Positions 1 to 5,523 of a stretch of 7,058 bases of DNA are shown in pieces. Source of the stretch: an uncultured Actinomyces sp. GTDB taxonomy: Bacteria > Actinomycetota > Actinomycetes > Actinomycetales > Actinomycetaceae. Numbering within the stretch: position 1 is the stretch's first letter; each line of letters opens with the position of its first letter. The DNA lies in NCBI GenBank assembly GCA_946998115.1, contig CAMPYB010000035.1, positions 1 to 7,058 of the forward strand, written 5' to 3'. The notes beneath the pieces are model-generated. The model worked only from the letters and a program-made list of their open reading frames with translations. It had not been told where the DNA came from and ran no database searches. A program made the translations under genes and the position numbers.

Positions 1-21
1 ATTTACTTTCAAAATAAAATT

Positions 22-267
22 TCAAATTTTTACATTATTTATTTTGTTTACTAAGCATAAATTTTTTTCGCGTAATGATGTTAAATTATTTTTTAGAATA
101 TTTGAATTTGAAATAACATTGTTAACTTTCAAGTCATAATGTTTTCGCGCCATGTCTGTCCATATTAGATTGTTATTTACTGAATTTATTTGTAAAAAAA
201 ATTTATTTAATATTAAATTTATTATTTCGTATTCATGTAAAAGATTTATAGAAATGTTTGTAATCAT
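22..267 (-). CDS. Small WXG100-like helical protein (hypothetical)
   Basis: An 81-residue protein, rich in Asn, Ile, Leu and Lys. I chose the ATG at 267 because AGGAG lies 4 bases upstream (276-272); a TTG at 306 would add 13 residues but has no such support. The protein reads as two helices (about 5-30 and 39-77) joined by a turn at Trp36-Thr-Asp. The segment W-T-D-x-A-R-K-x-Y after the turn recalls the W-x-G/S-x-A-A-x-x-[FY] pattern of actinobacterial WXG100 (ESAT-6-like) proteins, which are about 100 residues long with the Trp near residue 40. WXG100 members are often exported by type VII secretion, but I see no YxxxD/E export signal here and no secretion gene nearby. The gene diverges from the membrane-protein gene at 532. 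The family assignment is inference; the protein could be an unrelated small helical protein or, less likely given its Shine-Dalgarno, a chance ORF. Confidence 0.45.
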   Translation of the reverse strand: MITNISINLLHEYEIINLILNKFFLQINSVNNNLIWTDMARKHYDLKVNNVISNSNILKNNLTSLREKNLCLVNKINNVKI

Positions 268-271
268 TTTT

Positions 272-276
272 CTCCT
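272..276 (-). promoter_or_regulatory. Ribosome binding site deciding the start at 267
   Basis: On the minus strand AGGAG is followed by four A residues and then ATG. It is the main evidence that the small left-edge ORF is translated and that it begins at 267 rather than at the upstream TTG. Confidence 0.55.
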
Positions 277-346
277 AAAAGTTTTAAAATATTTATGTAA
301 AAACAATAGTGTTATATTTAAAAATGAAATGACTTTTTATTTAAAA

Positions 347-390
347 TGTGGATAACTTTGCTTTTAGAAATTTACTTTGTTTTATCCACA
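347..390. promoter_or_regulatory. Pair of perfect inverted DnaA boxes
   Basis: TGTGGATAA (347-355) and TTATCCACA (382-390) are both exact matches to the bacterial consensus DnaA box, in opposite orientation with 26 bases between them. The inverted similarity stops exactly at the 9-mer, and the spacer is long and AT-rich, so this looks like two protein-binding sites rather than a hairpin. They lie between two divergent genes (starts at 267 and 532), about 80 and 140 bases from the respective ATGs. They could belong to a replication origin or regulate the flanking promoters through DnaA. No dnaA, dnaN, rpmH or recF is visible in the window. Confidence 0.7.
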
Positions 391-428
391 AATATAAAAA
401 CCTTTATTTATCGTTGGTAGTAATAGCA

Positions 429-455
429 AATATATTAGAAATATATAAATATATT
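429..455. repeat. AT-only stretch with two AATATATT palindromes
   Basis: The self-complementary octamer AATATATT occurs at 429-436 and again at 448-455, 19 bases apart. Apart from one G the whole stretch is A or T. It begins 38 bases after the second DnaA box. It could be an easily melted element or simply background in an AT-rich genome. Confidence 0.35.
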
Positions 456-522
456 CTGTAAAATTTAGATTAGGAATTAAAGATGTTTGAAATAAATATT
501 TGTAAACAGGCTATTATTAGGC

Positions 523-527
523 GGAGG
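523..527 (+). promoter_or_regulatory. Strong ribosome binding site for the 532 gene
   Basis: GGAGG, four bases before the ATG at 532. It fixes the start of the large membrane-protein gene and is the best Shine-Dalgarno in the window. A possible -10 box, TAAAAT (459-464), precedes it, but no good -35 box is visible. Confidence 0.7.
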
Positions 528-531
528 TTAA

Positions 532-1905
532 ATGACTGATAAAGATGAAGAATTATTTGAAAATGATAATAAGCCTAAATGGAAAAAAATAGATAATGAA
601 TTACCTTTTGCTACAAAACCTGTATATGTAAATCCTACTGAAAGTGTTGCTAAATTACCTTGGTCGCAACCAGAGTCTAATGATCAATCGTTAATTGTTG
701 AGAAAACAGCTAATATTAAAGCTAGTAGCAGTTCGCTTATTGCTGGTGATATTTCTGAAAACGTTAATATTCCTGATGATGATTACACTGAGGAAGCTGT
801 AAATGATTCGACTGAACATCCTGAAGAAAAACATATAATTTCTGACGGTATGACAATAATTTTAAATCAGCCTTCACAGTTGGAAGAAAATTCACAAATT
901 ACGGTTGGAGATTTACCTACCCAAGAATCTGAAAGTGAAACATCAGCAAATAATTCTGAAAACTCTGCTAATACGCAAGAAGCAACATCTCAAAATTTTG
1001 CTAATACACAAGATGATCAAAAGAAAAAAATGCAGGATTCAATTACTGAAACAGCTGCATCTTTACCGAAGATTTTTAATGACAATGCTCTTCCTGAGCA
1101 ACCTCAAGAATTTGAAGCACCTATAGAAATAAGTGAGACTGAAACTACAATGATACGTAGACGTTCGCTTATGGGTGAGACACGTCGGAAACAAGATGAC
1201 GGTTACGATGAAAATCATGTGAGGTTAGCATGGCAACCTTTGAAACAAGAAGAGCCGAAAACTGAAGAGGAAGAACTTGAGACTATACTAGAAGGGGCGA
1301 CAGTTTATCCTACATTGCCTTCCAGAGCAGTAGCGCACTGGTGGTCAATATTTCTAGGGTTACTATTTTTGCCTATATCTTGGTATTTGGTCAATGATGG
1401 AGTTGAAAGAATATCGGATCAAACATATAGTACTATGAATTTTTCGACAGCTGGAATAGAAGTTGTATGTGCTAGTGTTTTATTCGCTATTTTCTTAATT
1501 GTTACGCAATTTTCATCAGTCGGAACATTCATTATGGGTGTGTTTACGGTACTGATTAGTATTCCATTTTTATTTTTTCCGAAAATTTCTTTTACTTTTA
1601 TAGATCCGATTTTAAATAGGTCTGAAAAAATAGGAGGGATAATACATAGCATATTGCTTTATTTTACAGATAATATGGCGGACGGAATATTATTCTTCTT
1701 TGGAATAATATTAATTTTTATTGGATTTGTCGCGCATACTTCCAGACGTTTAGGTAGGCGTGAACAGCAAATACGTAATGATTTGGGGCTTGTTGGCGTC
1801 GATGATCGTATTGCTAAAAAAGCTAAAAAAATGGCTTTGAAAGCTGAAAAAGCTGAAGCAAAAGCTAAAGCAAAAATGAATAAAAATAATCCTACTACAA
1901 AATAG
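532..1905 (+). CDS. Membrane protein with long acidic disordered N-terminus
   Basis: A 457-residue protein of unknown function. Residues 1-260 are hydrophilic, rich in Glu, Asp, Ser, Thr and Asn, with no signal peptide, and should be disordered and cytoplasmic. They include a short repeated ANTQ-E/D unit (146-150, 157-161) and a basic patch, IRRRSLMGETRRK (208-220), preceded by SETETT. The second half has four hydrophobic segments at about 268-286, 308-326, 331-350 and 382-401, then a basic region with TSRRLGRREQQ (403-413) and a Lys/Ala-rich, probably helical tail (428-448). Four segments put both ends in the cytoplasm. The core resembles, from memory, uncharacterised actinobacterial membrane proteins; I cannot verify this. 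The start is set by GGAGG at 523-527. The gene ends 9 bases before crp, which argues for co-transcription. A regulatory or scaffold role is possible, but no function should be assigned. Confidence 0.9.
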   Translation: MTDKDEELFENDNKPKWKKIDNELPFATKPVYVNPTESVAKLPWSQPESNDQSLIVEKTANIKASSSSLIAGDISENVNIPDDDYTEEAVNDSTEHPEEKHIISDGMTIILNQPSQLEENSQITVGDLPTQESESETSANNSENSANTQEATSQNFANTQDDQKKKMQDSITETAASLPKIFNDNALPEQPQEFEAPIEISETETTMIRRRSLMGETRRKQDDGYDENHVRLAWQPLKQEEPKTEEEELETILEGATVYPTLPSRAVAHWWSIFLGLLFLPISWYLVNDGVERISDQTYSTMNFSTAGIEVVCASVLFAIFLIVTQFSSVGTFIMGVFTVLISIPFLFFPKISFTFIDPILNRSEKIGGIIHSILLYFTDNMADGILFFFGIILIFIGFVAHTSRRLGRREQQIRNDLGLVGVDDRIAKKAKKMALKAEKAEAKAKAKMNKNNPTTK

Positions 1906-1914
1906 ACAGTAAAT

Positions 1915-2592
1915 ATGGACAATAGAATTTTACATTCCACTTTGCTATTTGCAGGCATACCGGAAGAAGAATGTGATTATATATACGAGTTTGTTGAAAA
2001 TAAAACTTTAAACAAAGGGAAAGCATTATTCAAAACTGGTGATGAATGTGATGATTTCTACATTATCTTAAAAGGTAAATTGAAATTAGTATTATCTACT
2101 ATTGATGGTAGAGAAAATGTTGTCAGCGTGATTGGTCCGAAAGAGTTTTTAGGTGAAGTTGCGCTTTTCGATCCTCGTCCTGTAAGCGTATCGGCAATAG
2201 CGTTGACTACAGTTGAATACTGTACTATAAAATATGCTGATTTGCGAAAAATTCTAGATAAGCATCCTCTAGTTGCTCAAAATATGTTAAAAATATTAGC
2301 TCATAGATTGCGTAGGACTGATGAGAGCTTAAGTGATTTTGCTTTCTATGATGTTCCAGGAAGGGTAGCTAAATCGCTTCTTTCTTTATCTGAAAGTTTC
2401 GGTGAAGAAACATCTGAGGGGCTGTATATTCAGCATGATTTAACTCAAGAAGAATTATCTCAACTAGTTGGTGCCTCAAGAGAAACAGTAAATAGAGTTT
2501 TAGCTGAATTTGCTACACGTGGTTGGATAAGATTGGGAATAAGATCTGTAACAGTAGTAGATAAAGAAAAGCTAAAAAGCAGAACTCGATAA
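1915..2592 (+). CDS. crp: Crp/GlxR-family transcriptional regulator
   Basis: A 225-residue protein, full length for actinobacterial Crp/GlxR. An N-terminal cyclic-nucleotide-binding beta-barrel (about 10-120) is followed by the long dimer helix (about 118-140), the hinge signature DVPGRVAK (146-153) and a winged helix-turn-helix (about 174-215). The recognition helix has SRETVNRVL (188-196), so Arg189, Glu190 and Arg194, which read TGTGA half-sites in E. coli CRP, are present. The nucleotide pocket is odd. The Gly-Glu pair (80-81) is kept, but where GlxR-type proteins read FDPGPRT this one reads FDPRPVS (85-91), with Val at the phosphate-binding Arg. The Thr-Asn that follows RLRR is Thr-Asp (135-136). 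Ligand response may therefore differ. There is no clear Shine-Dalgarno; the 9-base gap after the membrane-protein gene suggests translation coupled to it. Family identity is firm; cAMP dependence is doubtful. Confidence 0.95.
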   Translation: MDNRILHSTLLFAGIPEEECDYIYEFVENKTLNKGKALFKTGDECDDFYIILKGKLKLVLSTIDGRENVVSVIGPKEFLGEVALFDPRPVSVSAIALTTVEYCTIKYADLRKILDKHPLVAQNMLKILAHRLRRTDESLSDFAFYDVPGRVAKSLLSLSESFGEETSEGLYIQHDLTQEELSQLVGASRETVNRVLAEFATRGWIRLGIRSVTVVDKEKLKSRTR

Positions 2593-2742
2593 TTATTTTA
2601 CTTATTTGTATATACTTGTAGAGTAGTGCTATTAGTTGAATTTTGTAAAGTGCGTTTCATGCGTGGCTGTATAGCTATTTTAGATTTATATAGAGCGTTA
2701 TGTCGTTATGTTTAATAGATTGTGCAGAAGTCATAACAGAAT

Positions 2743-3090
2743 TTATAAGGGAAAGATATGTCCAATATCAGATCTTTGTCCGTTTGCTTCTACTTTATTT
2801 GATAAGACAGCATGTTCCCAATCTATTTTTCCAGTACATAATTGAATCCAAGTTACAGGATCTGTTTCAACTACTGCAGGCGGTGTTCCTCTTCTATGAG
2901 TTGTGCCAGATAAAATTTGTGTTGCACCATATGGAGGAATCCTAATTTCAACGCTTCTTCCAGGATATCGATCGGCTATTTTTTGCAAAGTAAATCGAAC
3001 AGCAGTCTTTAAAGCTTGTTTATCAGCATTATTTTTCGCATACTCTAACAGCGCAGATTCCCCTTGAAAATTACTTATTTTTTTGACCAT
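2743..3090 (-). CDS. Sterol carrier family protein (actinobacterial)
   Basis: A 115-residue protein matching the small cytoplasmic actinobacterial family usually annotated 'sterol carrier family protein'. Its hallmarks are ALKTAVRFTLQ (26-36), PGRSVEIRIPPYGATQ (43-58), the RRGTPPAVVETDP stretch (66-78), TWIQLCTGKIDW (80-91) and the C-terminal RSDIGHIFPL. Length is normal and nothing is missing. The biochemical role of the family is not known to me, and the name rests on fold similarity to SCP-2-like domains. In several actinobacteria it sits beside purF and purM (recalled, not checked). Here those genes are absent and the DUF3073 gene lies on the other side of a 277-base gap. The gene converges on crp. 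There is no Shine-Dalgarno; TAAAAT lies 6 bases before the ATG, suggesting a leaderless message. Confidence 0.93.
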   Translation of the reverse strand: MVKKISNFQGESALLEYAKNNADKQALKTAVRFTLQKIADRYPGRSVEIRIPPYGATQILSGTTHRRGTPPAVVETDPVTWIQLCTGKIDWEHAVLSNKVEANGQRSDIGHIFPL

Positions 3091-3096
3091 GATACT

Positions 3097-3102
3097 ATTT
3101 TA
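3097..3102 (-). promoter_or_regulatory. -10 box implying a leaderless transcript
   Basis: On the minus strand TAAAAT is followed by six bases (AGTATC) and the ATG at 3090. Transcription starting about seven bases past the box would begin at or next to the ATG. No -35 box is evident and no Shine-Dalgarno exists. Leaderless genes are common in Actinomycetota. Confidence 0.5.
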
Positions 3103-3353
3103 ACTGTTTTATAAAAATATTCATTGTCTAAAATGATATGGTAAGCAATTGAAGATAATGTTAAATATTCAAGTGTGTAAAAATTTTTTTAACATAATTA
3201 ATATATTTTCGTAAAAGTAAATAAAAATTTGTTATTTAATAAAAGTTTTATGTTGATTTTAAATATGTGGTATGAAAAATTGTCAAAACAATGTACTATT
3301 GATTAGGAATAGTAAGTTTTGGGTGCTTTTATGTTTCCCTTTTTTCGCAAGTG

Positions 3354-3360
3354 AAGGGAG
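3354..3360 (+). promoter_or_regulatory. Ribosome binding site fixing the DUF3073 start
   Basis: AAGGGAG, seven bases before the ATG at 3368. It supports starting at Met-Gly-Arg-Gly-Arg and rejects the in-frame upstream ATG at 3272, which would add 32 residues that the family does not have. Confidence 0.7.
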
Positions 3361-3367
3361 TCATGCC

Positions 3368-3556
3368 ATGGGGCGTGGCCGTCAAAAGGCTAAACAAACT
3401 AAAGTTGCTAGAAAACTTAAGTATTATAGTCCAGAAACCGATTATGCAAAGCTTGAACGTGAATTGAACGCGAAAGCTCACGATTGTTTTGACCAAGATG
3501 ATGTGTCTGACTCTTTGCATGGTTGGGAAGATTATGATTCTTATGAAAATAGCTAA
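3368..3556 (+). CDS. DUF3073 family protein
   Basis: A 62-residue protein. The N-terminal half, MGRGRQKAKQTKVARKLKYY, is basic and is the near-invariant hallmark of DUF3073, a family confined as far as I know to Actinomycetota. The C-terminal half is acidic (QDDVSDS, WEDYDSYE), as in other members, giving a strongly bipolar small cytoplasmic protein. At 62 residues it is at the short end of the family. No function is established; the basic head could bind nucleic acid, but that is speculation. The ATG at 3368 is chosen from the family start and its Shine-Dalgarno. The gene appears monocistronic: a divergent gap of 277 bases lies upstream and an intrinsic terminator starts 7 bases after the stop codon. 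Confidence 0.93.
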   Translation: MGRGRQKAKQTKVARKLKYYSPETDYAKLERELNAKAHDCFDQDDVSDSLHGWEDYDSYENS

Positions 3557-3563
3557 TCATCCG

Positions 3564-3597
3564 TAATGTGGCACGATAGGTGTCACATTATTTGTTT
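3564..3597 (+). terminator. Rho-independent terminator after the DUF3073 gene
   Basis: TAATGTGGCAC (3564-3574) pairs with GTGTCACATTA (3580-3590) to form an 11-pair stem with one G-U wobble and a 5-base loop. TTTGTTT follows immediately. It ends the DUF3073 message and insulates the ABC genes downstream. The stem itself lacks a clean T-run on the minus strand, so I call it for the plus strand only. Confidence 0.85.
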
Positions 3598-3670
3598 AAG
3601 ATGTACAATTTATGTGGTTCTGTAACTAAAATTAAATGAATAATATATTTTATATGTGAATGTAATCCTG

Positions 3671-3682
3671 TATAATTAATAT
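3671..3682 (+). promoter_or_regulatory. TATAAT promoter giving a leaderless ABC transcript
   Basis: A perfect -10 hexamer TATAAT (3671-3676) is followed by TAATAT and then the ATG at 3683, so the expected transcription start coincides with the start codon. No Shine-Dalgarno is present. No good -35 sequence is visible; TTTTAT near 3648 is a poor match. Confidence 0.6.
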
Positions 3683-4543
3683 ATGTTCAGTATAAAAGAT
3701 CTCCATGTTTTTTATGGTAAGTTTTGTGCATTAAAAATCCAGGGCGAAATAAAATTCGGTAAGAATGATTTCGTGGGAGTAATTGGTAGTAACGGTGCGG
3801 GTAAATCGACAATGATTAAAGCGTGCCTAAATCTTATTCCATATAAAGGTGAAATAAAATTCGATATACCTGATTGCAAAATTGCTGTTCATATGCAAGA
3901 TAATGAATATTTGGAAACAGTATCAGTTGCTTCAGTTTTAAAAGGTCTTTTGGGTGTAAAGCCTGGAAAAGATGAAAAGCTTGATAATTTAATTGATTTT
4001 TTTAATTTTAAAAAATGTTTACATAAAAAATATAAAAATCTTTCTGGTGGACAAAAACAACGATTGACCTTAATTATGGTTTTGTATAGTGATTCACCAA
4101 TCACATTATTTGATGAAGTTACAACTGGTCTTGATTTTGAAACACGGCAACAGTTAATGGATAAAATTAAAAGCTGGTATAAACATAAAGAATCAACTGT
4201 ATTGTTAGTTACACATTATTACGATGAACTTGAAAATTTGGCTAATAAATTATTGATTTTAGATAATGGACGCGTGGTTGATTATGGTAAAGTTGATGAT
4301 TTGTTTAAAAAATATGTCGGTCATTGCGCGATAGTTGTTTCAAATATTAATAAAGATGATATTAATAATTTTCACACGATTAAAGCTCCCGATAATAAAG
4401 TAGCTTTTAGATGTGACAATATTGATGATGAAAAAAAGATATGTGAGTATCTAATAAAAAATCAGCTTAATTTTGAACGCACAGATAAAAATATTGAGTT
4501 AATTCACCTAAATGCTTTAGCGTCTTTGGAAATGAGTGAATAG
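3683..4543 (+). CDS. ABC transporter ATP-binding protein
   Basis: A 286-residue cytoplasmic ATPase that would power the permease encoded immediately downstream. All nucleotide-binding elements are present in order: A-loop Tyr11, Walker A GSNGAGKST (35-43), Q-loop Gln72, signature LSGGQ (120-124), Walker B ITLFDE (140-145), D-loop GLD (149-151) and the switch His178. After the catalytic Glu the usual Pro is Val (DEVTTGLD rather than DEPTTGLD), a tolerated but uncommon change. A C-terminal extension of about 75 residues (211-286) follows the core domain. The pairing with a single six-helix ABC-2 permease is typical of drug, bacteriocin or lipid exporters and immunity pumps; the substrate cannot be read from sequence. 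The ATG at 3683 fits the family start and the leaderless promoter just upstream. Confidence 0.95.
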   Translation: MFSIKDLHVFYGKFCALKIQGEIKFGKNDFVGVIGSNGAGKSTMIKACLNLIPYKGEIKFDIPDCKIAVHMQDNEYLETVSVASVLKGLLGVKPGKDEKLDNLIDFFNFKKCLHKKYKNLSGGQKQRLTLIMVLYSDSPITLFDEVTTGLDFETRQQLMDKIKSWYKHKESTVLLVTHYYDELENLANKLLILDNGRVVDYGKVDDLFKKYVGHCAIVVSNINKDDINNFHTIKAPDNKVAFRCDNIDDEKKICEYLIKNQLNFERTDKNIELIHLNALASLEMSE

Positions 4544-4544
4544 T

Positions 4545-5291
4545 ATGAAGGCTAGATATTTAATTTTGGAATTCAAAAACATATTAGGAAATTTTATAGG
4601 AATATTTTTTGGTTTCATATTTCCTGTGTTGTTAGCAAATATTATTATTTTTTCCAGGAAAAGTGAGATTCCACCGCAATTTGTCTCTGATTTTAAAGTT
4701 ACCATTTTTATAACAATGATTTCTATAATACCTTTATCTTTGGCATTAGTTGGATTTCCTGCACTGTTTTCTCAAGAAACAGAAAAAGGGGTAACACGCA
4801 GAATGGTATTATTCGGGTATGGAATTACCAAGCAACTTATAAATAAGTTAATATCAAATATAGTTGTAATTTTTATTGCTGTTGGTGTTTATTTCTTCAG
4901 TGTGGGATATATGAATGATATAAAACTTCCATCAGCGTACAGTTTATTTATATTGTTAGTTAGTTTGTTTATAATTTCTATAGACTTTTATATGATAACT
5001 TTTGCTATAACATGGTGGTTAAAGAAATTTAGTTATGTATATGGCGTAACAATGGTGTTGTATTTTATTGTAATGATTTTAACGGGAATGTTCGGAGTGT
5101 CATCGGAAAAATTTGGAACTATAATTTATGGCATAGCTAAATGTATACCTATAACTTTATTTACGAAAACACTAATAAAAAATTGGTCTGCTTCATTTTA
5201 TTCATTGGGTAATTATGTGTGGGTATTGATCGGATTTACAATATTTAGTTTTTTGTTGTTTTTACTTTCAAAGAAAACTTCTCGCAACTGA
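4545..5291 (+). CDS. ABC-2 type transporter permease
   Basis: A 248-residue integral membrane protein. Six hydrophobic segments lie at about 14-35, 52-75, 103-122, 132-155, 165-185 and 223-242, the usual ABC-2 count. Between the second and third segments is the cytoplasmic stretch SQETEKGVTRRMVLFGYGI, matching the Glu-rich coupling region of ABC-2 exporters that contacts the ATPase. The short first loop argues against a large extracellular domain. The ATG at 4545 lies one base after the ATPase stop codon; a GTG at 4536, overlapping the ATPase by 8 bases, would add three residues and cannot be excluded. Both options mean translational coupling and one operon. Its composition is among the most AT-rich of the window, as hydrophobic codons favour, so this is weak evidence of transfer. 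Exporter family is confident; the substrate is unknown and no peptide precursor gene is visible. Confidence 0.92.
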   Translation: MKARYLILEFKNILGNFIGIFFGFIFPVLLANIIIFSRKSEIPPQFVSDFKVTIFITMISIIPLSLALVGFPALFSQETEKGVTRRMVLFGYGITKQLINKLISNIVVIFIAVGVYFFSVGYMNDIKLPSAYSLFILLVSLFIISIDFYMITFAITWWLKKFSYVYGVTMVLYFIVMILTGMFGVSSEKFGTIIYGIAKCIPITLFTKTLIKNWSASFYSLGNYVWVLIGFTIFSFLLFLLSKKTSRN

Positions 5292-5523
5292 AACGTTTTA
5301 TTGTTTTTATAATTATGATAAAAGGTTTATGTGTTTTATGTAATCACTGTAGAACATTGGTTTTTGTAGTGTAATGAGTTATTTAGTGTTGCGAAATGCT
5401 TAAAATGAAATAAAAATAATAGTAAAATTAAAGTATTGAATAAATTTGTTTTATGCACTGGAATAAAAAACAGATATGGTGGAAAATATTTAAGTAATAT
5501 TTCGTAGTTAGAAAGATTTCAAA

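Noticed and set aside
152..355. Plus-strand ORF of 67 codons opposite the small left-edge gene
   Set aside because: It overlaps the minus-strand ORF that has a good Shine-Dalgarno, has none itself, and runs into the DnaA box.
2704..2737. GTTATG / CATAAC as a bidirectional terminator between crp and the sterol-carrier-family gene
   Set aside because: It has only six pairs across a 22-base loop and no T-run on either strand.
3272..3367. Upstream 32-codon extension of the DUF3073 gene
   Set aside because: Family proteins start at MGRGR, which has its own Shine-Dalgarno here; the extension has none and no family resemblance.
3567..3587. TGTGGCAC...GTGTCACA as a Crp/GlxR operator
   Set aside because: The half-sites are 13 bases apart instead of 6, and the element forms a strong stem followed by a T-run just after a stop codon, which makes it a terminator.
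3655..3670. Crp half-site TGTGA directly upstream of the ABC -10 box
   Set aside because: The left half is exact, but the right half reads TCCTG against TCACA. One half-site is expected by chance in sequence this AT-rich.
5352..5358. GAACATT upstream of purA as a PurR-type box
   Set aside because: There is no inverted partner, the flanking bases do not match, and the Bacillus PurR box is not expected in an actinobacterium.
5292..5523. Riboswitch, tRNA or small RNA in the gap before purA
   Set aside because: I found no GTTCNA-type T-loop, no purine-aptamer core and no stable stem with a T-run; only short AT-rich stems are possible.
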